From Armatimonadota bacterium (lineage in GTDB: Bacteria > Armatimonadota > Fimbriimonadia > Fimbriimonadales > Fimbriimonadaceae), in NCBI GenBank assembly GCA_029781035.1, contig JAKOXK010000064.1:1-64000 (forward strand): DNA of 64,000 nucleotides, read 5' to 3'. A model generated the notes under the pieces. The model ran no database searches. It saw only the letters and a program-made list of their open reading frames with translations, and was not told the DNA's origin. Position numbers and translations under genes: made by a program. Of the stretch, positions 32,809-40,871 are shown in pieces (position 1 is the first letter of the stretch; each line of letters begins with the position of its first letter).

Positions 32809-35800
32809 CCCTTGCTGAAAAACAATCCGCACACGCTTCCGACCCCTACGGCAATCAGTGGGTCACGATCGACGGCAACGAGGCTTGCGCCCACGTGGCG
32901 TACCGGGTGAACGAGGTCTGCGCGATCTACCCCATCACTCCGGCGACTCCGATGGCAGAGTTGGCCGATCAATGGTCTAGCGAGGGGCTGACGAACCTGT
33001 GGGGCCGAGTTGTCGACGTGGTGGAGATGCAGAGTGAGCTCGGTGCTGCCGGAACCTTGCACGGCGTGCTCCAAGCAGGCTCTTTGGGCACCAGTTTCAC
33101 TTCATCTCAGGGCCTGATGCTGATGATCCCGAACATGTTCAAGATCGCAGGCGAACTGACCCCGGCCGTGATCCATGTGGCCAGTCGGGCCATGGCTGCC
33201 AACGGTATCTCCATCTTCTGCGACCACCAAGACGTGATGGCTGTCCGCCAGACGGGATGGGCGATGCTCTCTTCAAGCTCCGTCCAAGAAGCACATGACT
33301 TCGCCTTGATCGCTCAAGCCGCTTCTTTGACAGCGCGCATTCCGTTCCTCCACTTTCTCGACGGGTTCCGTACCTCGCACGAGGTCAACAAGATCGCCCT
33401 GATCACGGACGACCAAATGCGGGAGATGGTCACTGAAGAACTTGTCTTGAGCCACCGGAAGCGCGCACTCAATCCCGACAACCCGTTCATGCGGGGGACG
33501 GTGCAGAACAACGACATTTACTTCCAGGCACGCGAGACCATCAACAGCTTCTATAAATCGTGTCCGGAGACCGTTCAAGCAACGATGGACCGGTTCGCTC
33601 AGTTGACCGGACGCCAGTACCACTTGTTCGACTACTACGGACACCCTGAAGCCGAGCGCGTCGTTGTCATCATGGGCTCGGGTGCAGAGACGGCCAGAGA
33701 GACCGTCGAGTTCCTCGCTCGGCACGGTGAACGAGTGGGCGCCATCCAAGTCCACCTCTACCGACCCTTCTCAGTCGACGCTTTCGTCGACCTCATACCT
33801 CGGTCGGTGAAGGCTATAGCCGTATTGGACAGGACAAAGGAGCCTGGCGCCACCGGCGAACCCCTGTACCTGGATGTCGTGAACGCGCTGGTCGAGTCCG
33901 GAAAGAGCCCCAAAGTGATTGGAGGCCGGTACGGACTGGCCGGTAAGGAGTTCCATCCGGGCATGGTCAAGGCCGTCCTGGACGAGCTCTTGAAAGCTGA
34001 TCCGAAGAACCACTTCACTGTCGGCATCGTGGACGACGTGGCCTTCACAAGCCTCGACTACGACCCGGATTACTCCGTCGAGCCCGATTCGGTGCACCGC
34101 GCCGTCTTCTTTGGACTCGGAGCGGACGGGACGGTTGGCGCGAACAAGAACACCATCAAGATCATCGGAGACGACCCGGAGTTCTACGCGCAGGGCTACT
34201 TTGTCTATGATTCGAAGAAGAGCGGTTCACAGACCGTTTCCCACGTCAGGTTCGGCAAGGAACCCATCCGCTCGACTTACCTGATCCGGTCCGCGCAGTT
34301 CGTCGGGTGTCACTTTTTCGGATTCATCGACCGCATGGACGTCCTTGCCTGTGCGGCGCCAGGGGCCACGTTGCTTCTGAACAGCCCCTACGGACCGGAA
34401 GACGTCTGGGACAGGCTGCCCCGCGTGATGCAGGAGCACATTCTGTCCAAACGGTTGAATTTCTTCGTGATCGACGCGACGGCAGTGGCTCGCGAGACCG
34501 GCCTTGGGGCTAGGACGAACACCGTCCTCCAAACCTGTTTCTTCGCCATATCCGGGGTACTGCCTCGCAATCAGGCAATCAGCAAAATCAAAGACTCCAT
34601 CCAAGCCACCTATGGCAAGAAAGGCAAGGAGGTCGTGAAAATGAACTTCAAGGCGGTCGACACGACGTTGGCCCGCCTGCACCAAGTGGTTGTTCCGGAA
34701 CGCGTTACGAGCACCCTGGAACTTCGAAAGCCCGTTCCTGACCACGCGCCTGAGTTTGTCCGGACTGTCACCGGCGCAATGATTGGAGGCATCGGCGACC
34801 TGCTCCCGGTCAGCAAGCTCCCCATCGACGGCACATACCCGAGTGGCACGACTAAATGGGAGAAACGGAGCGTCGCCGATTTCGTCCCAGTCTGGGAGCC
34901 GGAGATTTGCATCCAGTGCGGCAACTGCAGCTTCGTCTGCCCTCATAGTTGCATCCGCACCCGCCTCTTTGACGCCAAGAAGCTGGCCGATGCTCCAGTG
35001 GGCTTTAAGTCGAACGCGATCGACGCCAAGGGGTTCCCCGAGACGCAGTACACCCTGCAAATCTACATGGAGGATTGCACAGGATGTGCTCTTTGCGTCA
35101 ACGCCTGTCCGGTGAAGGATCTCTCGGACGCATCCCGCAAGGCGATCAACATGGTCACCAAGGGAACCCTGGCTGAGGAGAACCGCACCCAGCTTGCTTT
35201 TCTCGAAAGCCTCGCCGTCAACGACCGGTCCTACGTGGACTTTTCGACTGTCCGCGGCGTCCAGTTCCTTGAGCCGCTGTTCGAGTTCTCAGGAGCCTGT
35301 GCCGGATGCGGCGAGACCCCCTACGTGCGACTTCTCTCCCAGCTTTTTGGCGATCGGATGATGGTCGCGAACGCGAGTGGTTGCTCATCGGTTTTTGGAG
35401 GGTGCTTGCCGACGACTCCTTGGTCGACCAACCATGAAGGAAGGGGGCCGGCATGGGCCAACTCGCTGTTTGAGGACAACGCTGAGTTCGGACTGGGCAT
35501 GCGGCTGGCCGCGAACCGGCACATGGAACTGGCTCACGACCTGCTCCGCCAGATGGTGCACGACTTGGGCGAATCGTTCGTTGACGAACTGATCTATGCT
35601 CCTCAGAGGCTTGAGTCGGAGATTCGGCTCCAGCGAGAAAGGGTGCAACAACTGCGCGAAGAACTGGGTCGACGGCAGTCCGTGCTAGCCAAGCGCTTGT
35701 TGGCAGTGGCTGACCATTTGGTCAGAAGGAGTGTCTGGATTGTTGGCGGCGACGGATGGGCCTATGACATCGGAAGCGCTGGAGTGGACCATGTGCTTGC

Positions 35801-36368
35801 GAGTGGTCGGGATGTGAACCTCCTGGTTTTGGACAACGAGGTTTATTCGAACACCGGCGGCCAGTCTTCAAAGGCGACTCCCATGGCGGCTGTCGCCAAG
35901 TTCGCGAACGCCGGCAAGCAGGTTCCCAAGAAGGATTTGGCCCTTCAAGCCATCGCGTATGGAAACGTCTATGTCGCCCGGATCGCGATGGGGGCCAATC
36001 CTCAGCAAACACTGACTGCGCTCCGAGAGGCGGAGGCCTATCCTGGCCCGTCTCTCATCATCGCTTACAGTCATTGCATCGCCCACGGTATCGACATGGA
36101 GAAGGGCCTCGAGCAGCAGAATCTTGCTGTCCACTGCGGTTATTGGCCACTGATTCGCTACAACCCCGAAGTTCAAGACGGTGAGAGCCCGTTCGTGCTC
36201 GATTCGGCCAGGCCCGGCTTGGCGCTTTCGGAGTACACCGACAACGAACTCCGCTACCGGATGCTGAAGAACACGAACCCCAGCGAGGCCGAGCGTATCT
36301 TCAAATCGGCTCAGGACCAGATTAACCGTCACTGGCGGCTTTACGAACAGATGGCTGGGATGCGTTAG
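32805..36368 (+). CDS. nifJ: Pyruvate:ferredoxin oxidoreductase, paralogue 3
   Basis: An 1187-residue PFOR: YPITPATPMAELADQW near the start, CIQCGNCSFVCPH (about 705), CTGCALCVNACP (about 760), CAGCGETPYVRLL (about 832) and GGDGWAYDIGSAG (about 982). All cluster and TPP residues are present, so it should be active. The substitution of PSS by PAT in the first motif and GCSSVFGGCLPT for GCSSIFGGNLPT are small differences near the active site that might change 2-oxoacid preference (inference). A DHOD-like paralogue lies 480 bp downstream with its own promoter. Confidence 0.95.
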   Translation: MTLAEKQSAHASDPYGNQWVTIDGNEACAHVAYRVNEVCAIYPITPATPMAELADQWSSEGLTNLWGRVVDVVEMQSELGAAGTLHGVLQAGSLGTSFTSSQGLMLMIPNMFKIAGELTPAVIHVASRAMAANGISIFCDHQDVMAVRQTGWAMLSSSSVQEAHDFALIAQAASLTARIPFLHFLDGFRTSHEVNKIALITDDQMREMVTEELVLSHRKRALNPDNPFMRGTVQNNDIYFQARETINSFYKSCPETVQATMDRFAQLTGRQYHLFDYYGHPEAERVVVIMGSGAETARETVEFLARHGERVGAIQVHLYRPFSVDAFVDLIPRSVKAIAVLDRTKEPGATGEPLYLDVVNALVESGKSPKVIGGRYGLAGKEFHPGMVKAVLDELLKADPKNHFTVGIVDDVAFTSLDYDPDYSVEPDSVHRAVFFGLGADGTVGANKNTIKIIGDDPEFYAQGYFVYDSKKSGSQTVSHVRFGKEPIRSTYLIRSAQFVGCHFFGFIDRMDVLACAAPGATLLLNSPYGPEDVWDRLPRVMQEHILSKRLNFFVIDATAVARETGLGARTNTVLQTCFFAISGVLPRNQAISKIKDSIQATYGKKGKEVVKMNFKAVDTTLARLHQVVVPERVTSTLELRKPVPDHAPEFVRTVTGAMIGGIGDLLPVSKLPIDGTYPSGTTKWEKRSVADFVPVWEPEICIQCGNCSFVCPHSCIRTRLFDAKKLADAPVGFKSNAIDAKGFPETQYTLQIYMEDCTGCALCVNACPVKDLSDASRKAINMVTKGTLAEENRTQLAFLESLAVNDRSYVDFSTVRGVQFLEPLFEFSGACAGCGETPYVRLLSQLFGDRMMVANASGCSSVFGGCLPTTPWSTNHEGRGPAWANSLFEDNAEFGLGMRLAANRHMELAHDLLRQMVHDLGESFVDELIYAPQRLESEIRLQRERVQQLREELGRRQSVLAKRLLAVADHLVRRSVWIVGGDGWAYDIGSAGVDHVLASGRDVNLLVLDNEVYSNTGGQSSKATPMAAVAKFANAGKQVPKKDLALQAIAYGNVYVARIAMGANPQQTLTALREAEAYPGPSLIIAYSHCIAHGIDMEKGLEQQNLAVHCGYWPLIRYNPEVQDGESPFVLDSARPGLALSEYTDNELRYRMLKNTNPSEAERIFKSAQDQINRHWRLYEQMAGMR

Positions 36369-36408
36369 GGGGTTTGGGTCTCGGGTCTCGGCTTTCGGGT
36401 TTAGGGTG

Positions 36409-36467
36409 TCCCCTCCCCGTCAGATGATTGTGCTGATGAGGAAGCGGGCAGGGGGTGGAGATCCGGA
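36409..36467. repeat. Dispersed 59-bp repeat, copy A
   Basis: The stretch TCCCCTCC...GATGATTGTGC..GATGAGGAAG... recurs with roughly 85% identity at 52113-52170. Both copies lie just downstream of a gene's stop codon. It may be a REP-like element or a remnant of a small mobile unit. Confidence 0.6.
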
Positions 36468-36516
36468 ACTAACCCTGTCTTGAACCTGCAGGGCGTTTTT
36501 TCCTGTCTTGACGGAA

Positions 36517-36675
36517 GGTCCGTCGGAACAGCTCTTCGGTTCGTCGGGACATTTCCTCGGTCCGTCGGAACAGTTCTTCGGTTCGTCGGAACAGTTCTTC
36601 GGTTCGTCGGAACAGTTCTTCGGTTCGTCGGGACATTTCCTCGGTCCGTCGGGACATTTCCTCGGTCCGTCGGGG
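36517..36675. repeat. 21-bp-period array, locus 3 (7.5 units)
   Basis: Units starting GGT(C/T)CGTCGG(A/G)ACA recur every 21 bp at 36517, 36538, 36559, 36580, 36601, 36622, 36643 and a partial one at 36664. The minus strand encodes heptads RRTEELF/RRTEEMS. It lies between PFOR3 and the DHOD-like gene, about 110 bp upstream of that gene's operator. Confidence 0.85.
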
Positions 36676-36786
36676 TAGCAACCACCCTAGCCTCCGTGAG
36701 AACGAGCCAGCGCCCGACCGCGCCCACCTTTGTCACGGTCGACCGGTGCCAAGCTGCCACCCGATCTGTGTCGGTTTGCCGCACTA

Positions 36787-36827
36787 TGACACGTGTCAGC
36801 CAAATGTCCGGCCCGCTCGCGGATACT
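36787..36827 (+). promoter_or_regulatory. CRP/FNR-like operator and -10 box of the second DHOD-like gene
   Basis: The perfect palindrome TGACACGTGTCA (36787-36798) is followed 29 bp from its centre by GATACT (36822-36827). The transcript start would be about 18 nt before the ATG at 36852, so there is no leader ORF here. Confidence 0.68.
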
Positions 36828-36851
36828 TGTGAGTAGGGGTCAACGAAGACC

Positions 36852-37856
36852 ATGGACCTCAAGACTCACTACCTTGGCCTTGAACTGAAACACCCAGTCG
36901 TCGCCTCGGCGTCGCCGCTCTCACGGGACATCGACGGGGTCATCCGCTTGGCGGAAGCCGGTGCCTCGGCGATCGTCCTGTTCTCGCTCTTCGAAGAGCA
37001 GATCCAGTTCGAGCGCGAGTCGCTGGAGTACTTGATCGGCAGGAGCACGGACAGCTTTGCCGAGTCGCTCAGCTATTTCCCGATGCCGAACGAATACAAC
37101 CTCGGACCCGGGGACTATCTGGAACTGATCCACCGAGCCGCTCATGCTGTCGATATCCCCATCATTGGAAGCTTGAACGGCGTGTCCGAGGCTGGTTGGA
37201 CCGAATACGCCAAAGATATCGTGGAAGCGGGCGCCAAGGCCATTGAACTTAACATCTTCTACGTTCCAGCCGATCTTGACCAGACGGGTCATCACGTCGA
37301 AGACCAGTACGTCGACATCGTGAAGGCTGTCAAGTCGGTCGTCAACGTCCCTGTTGCGGTCAAGTTGGCTCCGTTCTTCAGTTCCATGGGCAACATGGGC
37401 CGCAGATTGGTGCATGCGGGTGCCGATGGTCTCGTGCTCTTCAACAGGTTCTATCAACCCGATTTCGACATCGACGAAAGGGTGGTCGAGTCCCGGCTCG
37501 ATCTCAGCAGCGCGAGCGAGATCCGGATCGCCCTTCTTTGGATCAGCCTCCTTCACGGTCGACTCCACTGCTCGCTCGCCGCGACGAGCGGGGTCGAGGG
37601 AGCCACCGAAGTGGTCAAATACCTTCTGGCCGGTGCCGACGCGGTCATGACAACCTCAGCTCTTCTCCGCTTCGGCCCCAAATACCTGGGAAGCATGGTC
37701 GAAGGGCTTGAAGCCTGGATGGAAGAGCAGGGATATCAGTCCGTCACCCAGATGAAGGGATGCATGAGTCACCTCAAGTGCGCAGAGCCAGAGGCATTGG
37801 TCCGAGCGAACTACCTCAAAGTGCTCCAGAGCTACAAGTCCACGTACGTCCCCTGA
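36852..37856 (+). CDS. Dihydroorotate dehydrogenase-like flavoprotein, paralogue 2
   Basis: A 334-residue TIM-barrel FMN protein homologous to the one at 20133-21143 ([90 protein letters not shown]). The PFOR-linked DHOD-like subgroup has no firmly assigned reaction. The gene has its own copy of the CRP/FNR-like promoter, which ties it to the PFOR regulon. The tryptophan dioxygenase gene follows after about 60 bp with a separate likely promoter. Confidence 0.82.
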   Translation: MDLKTHYLGLELKHPVVASASPLSRDIDGVIRLAEAGASAIVLFSLFEEQIQFERESLEYLIGRSTDSFAESLSYFPMPNEYNLGPGDYLELIHRAAHAVDIPIIGSLNGVSEAGWTEYAKDIVEAGAKAIELNIFYVPADLDQTGHHVEDQYVDIVKAVKSVVNVPVAVKLAPFFSSMGNMGRRLVHAGADGLVLFNRFYQPDFDIDERVVESRLDLSSASEIRIALLWISLLHGRLHCSLAATSGVEGATEVVKYLLAGADAVMTTSALLRFGPKYLGSMVEGLEAWMEEQGYQSVTQMKGCMSHLKCAEPEALVRANYLKVLQSYKSTYVP

Positions 37857-37905
37857 TGGGGTGTGCCAGTCCGCTGACCCGCATGCTGCCCGCTTGACAG
37901 GGGTG

Positions 37906-37911
37906 TATCCT
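37906..37911 (+). promoter_or_regulatory. Possible -10 box of the tryptophan dioxygenase gene, leaderless spacing
   Basis: TATCCT lies 6 nt before the ATG at 37918, the same spacing as other leaderless candidates here. TTGACA occurs at 37894-37899, too close to be its -35 box. Confidence 0.3.
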
Positions 37912-37917
37912 CGTGGC

Positions 37918-38760
37918 ATGGGCGCACGACCGTTTGAAGAGACAATCCAGACGGACTTCAGCCATCAACTGGACTACGGTGGCTATTTGCACCTGGACGA
38001 ACTGCTCGGGGCGCAAAAGCCCCTGAGCGTTCCTGAGCATCACGACGAGATGCTCTTCATCATCCAGCATCAGACTTCTGAGCTTTGGATGAAGCTGGTC
38101 GTCCACGAGCTGAGGGCCGCCATTGCTTTTGTCCAACAGGACCGACTTGAACCAACGTTCAAGATCCTCGCTCGGGTCAAGCACATCCAGCGGATGCTCT
38201 ACGAGCAGTGGGCCGTTTTGGAGACGCTGACGCCAAGTGAATATGTGCAGTTCCGCGGAGTCCTGGGCCACGCGAGCGGGTTCCAGTCGCACCAGTTCCG
38301 TATGATCGAGTTCCTCTTTGGAAACAAAGATCCGGACGCCGTCCGGGTATTCAAGCACAAGCCAGAGATCGAAGGCGCTTTGAGGGGGGTTCTGTCTTCT
38401 CCAAGCCTGTACGACGAGTTCTTGAGGCACCTGAGTAGGCGAGGGTTTCCCATTCCGGAGTCCTCGGTGGAGCGTGACTGGTCGCAGCCCTACACTGAGC
38501 GTGAGGAAGTCGTAGCCGCGCTCAAGCTCATCTATGACTTTCCGGAACAGCATTGGGACGCGTACGAGATGGCTGAGAAGCTGGTCGACGTCGAGGAGCA
38601 GTTCGCGTTGTGGCGCTTTCGGCACATGATGACGGTGGAGCGGATCATTGGACACAAGATGGGAACCGGCGGTAGCTCGGGCGTCAGTTTCCTGAGGAAG
38701 GCCGTCAACATCCGGCTGTTCCCCGAGCTTTGGGCCGTGAGGACGGAGATCGGGAGGTGA
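37918..38760 (+). CDS. kynA: Tryptophan 2,3-dioxygenase
   Basis: A 280-residue heme dioxygenase that opens the indole ring of L-tryptophan to N-formylkynurenine. Family segments include [51 protein letters not shown] and the C-terminal [20 protein letters not shown], which includes the heme-ligand His and the substrate-binding region. The ATG at 37918 precedes the homologous part by a few residues; a longer frame to 37861 adds nothing conserved. The stop overlaps the GTG start of kynureninase. It needs O2, so this organism meets oxygen at least sometimes. Confidence 0.92.
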   Translation: MGARPFEETIQTDFSHQLDYGGYLHLDELLGAQKPLSVPEHHDEMLFIIQHQTSELWMKLVVHELRAAIAFVQQDRLEPTFKILARVKHIQRMLYEQWAVLETLTPSEYVQFRGVLGHASGFQSHQFRMIEFLFGNKDPDAVRVFKHKPEIEGALRGVLSSPSLYDEFLRHLSRRGFPIPESSVERDWSQPYTEREEVVAALKLIYDFPEQHWDAYEMAEKLVDVEEQFALWRFRHMMTVERIIGHKMGTGGSSGVSFLRKAVNIRLFPELWAVRTEIGR

Positions 38761-39962
38761 CCCTGCCGCCCGGACCGATCGACGAACCGTTTGTCAAGGC
38801 GCACCTTCGGCCCCTCTTCGACCGACACCTGACCAGCTACGACGGCATCTATCTTGCCAACCACTCCTTGGGCCGTCCCCCCGACCAGTCACTCAAGAAC
38901 GTGGACCGGGCTATGGCCCTGTGGGCCGAGCGGATGGACGACTGCTGGAGTGACGATGCCTGGATGGGGGAAGCCAAGGCGTTTCGCGCCCGCATCGGGC
39001 GCATTCTTGGTTTGTCTGGCTCAGACTGCGTCGTCCCCAAGGCGTCTGCCGGCCAAGGCTTGCGAGCGGTGTTGAACTCGTTTGCCAGGCCGGATCCCCT
39101 TCAGATCGTCACGACACTTGGTGAGTTCGACAGCATCGACTTCACGCTAAGGGCTTATGAACAGGCCGGCGCCGCACAAGTCGCTTGGGTCGATGCATCG
39201 GCCCGCGATGGCGTCGTTCCCCTCTTTGAGCCGGAGCCCATCGCAGAGGCTATTGGCCCTGAGACCGACTTGGTCGTCGCGTCTTTGGTCTTCTTCACGA
39301 CCGGCCAGATCCTCAAGGGTCTCGACTTGATCCTAGACCGTGCCCGTGCCAACGGATCACTGCTTCTTCTCGACGTCTACCACGCCGCCGGCGCTCTGCC
39401 TTTGCCAGATGTGTTGGCGGACGTGGACTTCCTGATCGGGGGATCCTACAAGTATCTGCGGGGCGGACCCGGGGCCGGCTATTTGGCGGTCCATCCGCGC
39501 CACCTCGGTCGCCGAACACTCGACACCGGATGGTTTGCGAAAAGGGAAACGTTTTCCTATGAGCGTCCGCCGACGCCTGAGTTCGCTGAAGGGGGAGACG
39601 CTTGGCTCGAGAGTACGCCTGCCGTGTTGACGGCCTACCAGGCGAACCCTGGACTGGAGATCGTTGAGGCGCTGGGCGCCGAGCGGATTCGTCAGGCCAA
39701 TCTCGAGAGGCAACGGTGTTTACGGGACGCGCTGCGAGCCAACGGAGTGCCGGTGTTCGACCCACGGCGCGACGACGAATACGGTGCGTTCGTCTTGATC
39801 CCTCACTCGGACGCCGATGCACTAGCCAAAGCCTTAGCAAAGAGCGGCGCGTGCGTGGACGCTCGGTCCGGCTTTGTCCGCTTGGGGCCCGACTTCCTGA
39901 ATTCGTTTGTGGAACTCGAGCGCGCGGCCGAGATCGTGGGGAAGGTGGCTTCACAAACTTAG
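38757..39962 (+). CDS. kynU: Kynureninase
   Basis: A 401-residue PLP enzyme that cleaves kynurenine to anthranilate and alanine. It shows [14 protein letters not shown] at the N-terminus, [15 protein letters not shown] (PLP Asp) and [19 protein letters not shown] (PLP Lys near residue 231). The start is a GTG at 38757 overlapping the dioxygenase stop (GTGA), implying coupled translation. The intermediate step (kynurenine formamidase, kynB) is not encoded nearby. A strong hairpin follows the stop codon. Confidence 0.88.
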   Translation: MTLPPGPIDEPFVKAHLRPLFDRHLTSYDGIYLANHSLGRPPDQSLKNVDRAMALWAERMDDCWSDDAWMGEAKAFRARIGRILGLSGSDCVVPKASAGQGLRAVLNSFARPDPLQIVTTLGEFDSIDFTLRAYEQAGAAQVAWVDASARDGVVPLFEPEPIAEAIGPETDLVVASLVFFTTGQILKGLDLILDRARANGSLLLLDVYHAAGALPLPDVLADVDFLIGGSYKYLRGGPGAGYLAVHPRHLGRRTLDTGWFAKRETFSYERPPTPEFAEGGDAWLESTPAVLTAYQANPGLEIVEALGAERIRQANLERQRCLRDALRANGVPVFDPRRDDEYGAFVLIPHSDADALAKALAKSGACVDARSGFVRLGPDFLNSFVELERAAEIVGKVASQT

Positions 39963-39990
39963 TGGGCCCGGACTCTCAGCCCGGGCCCAC
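39962..39990. terminator. Terminator hairpin after kynU
   Basis: A 10-bp G+C-rich stem (GTGGGCCCGG at 39962-39971, CCGGGCCCAC at 39981-39990) with a 9-nt loop lies between the convergent kynU and PEP-CTERM genes. Confidence 0.75.
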
Positions 39991-40007
39991 ACTTGGAGAG
40001 GATGTCG

Positions 40008-40700
40008 CTACTTACGTCGTCGGGCCAAGAGAGCGACGAGGCCCGATCCCAGCGCGATCAGGGAAACCGGTTCGGGAACGGTCTCGGTCGTCCATCGCCC
40101 GTTCGGCAGGTCCAGGATGAACCGAACCGCGTTGACGCCGTCCGAGTCGAACGTGGCGTTTCCGGAAGAGTTGCCGAAGTCGGCCCCGATCGAGTAGCCC
40201 CAGTCACCGGCTCGGCGGAACTTGAACTGATAGCTGCCGGCCGCGACCGACACGTCGGTCTGATAGACCCCGTTTCCCATAGCGGTCATCGAAGCGAACG
40301 GATCGGTCCAACCGTTCACGTCACCCATGAGGTCCCAGCCAAAAAGCCCTGAATCGGCCCATCCCACGCGCTTGTCGTTCGCCGGGTTCCAGCCATCGGA
40401 CCAGGTCGTGTTCGGCATGAAGAAGAAGGTGATGTCACCGTTGGCGTCTGCGACGGTCCGGGCGTTCGAAGGTGGACCGTTGAATGACCAGTCCGGCGTC
40501 GTGCACTTGAACTCATAGCCTTGGCCCGCCACCAGCCCAGTCTGCGTCGCTGTCCAGACCCCACTGCCATTGAAGGTCTCATTGAGGACGAGGTCACCAT
40601 CGGCACCCCAGTTGTTGAACTCTCCTCGGACGACGTACTGAGCCATCGAAGCCGACGCTAGGACGGCAACACCGGCTGCAAATAGAACGCGAATACTCAT
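40008..40700 (-). CDS. PEP-CTERM protein with starch-binding-like domains
   Basis: A 230-residue exported protein: signal peptide (MSIRVLFAAGVAVLASASMA), then two similar modules starting VVRGEFNNWGADGD and LMGDVNGWTDPF that resemble SusE/CBM48-type carbohydrate-binding folds. The C-terminal sorting signal is VPEPVSLIALGSGLVALLARRRK-like (VPEP, hydrophobic stretch, RRRK). PEP-CTERM proteins are processed by exosortase and displayed outside the cell. It is divergent from the GH31 gene, and a LacI-type operator lies between them, so I infer binding of the glucan degraded by the neighbours. The ATG at 40700 has GGAGTGGAGTGG just upstream. Confidence 0.8.
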   Translation of the reverse strand: MSIRVLFAAGVAVLASASMAQYVVRGEFNNWGADGDLVLNETFNGSGVWTATQTGLVAGQGYEFKCTTPDWSFNGPPSNARTVADANGDITFFFMPNTTWSDGWNPANDKRVGWADSGLFGWDLMGDVNGWTDPFASMTAMGNGVYQTDVSVAAGSYQFKFRRAGDWGYSIGADFGNSSGNATFDSDGVNAVRFILDLPNGRWTTETVPEPVSLIALGSGLVALLARRRK

Positions 40701-40767
40701 GTGCCCACTCCACTCCCGGCAATCGAGAGCGACCTCGGTCGCCTCCATCATACGGCGGCCTCATCTC

Positions 40768-40788
40768 TATAGTCCAGTATACGTATTC
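40768..40788 (+). promoter_or_regulatory. GH31 promoter with LacI-type operator
   Basis: TATAGT (40768-40773) is followed after 3 nt by GTATACGTATTC (40777-40788), which differs at two positions from the perfect palindrome GAATACGTATTC before the lacI gene. The operator would overlap the transcript start and so repress. On the minus strand TATACT falls in the same stretch and could serve the PEP-CTERM gene. Confidence 0.6.
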
Positions 40789-40871
40789 TCAAGAAGGACA
40801 AACGGCCCTGGTAATTGGAGGAATCCCGTACATTTGCCAAGGCCCCGGTGGCGGCTACTGTTTGGTCCACA

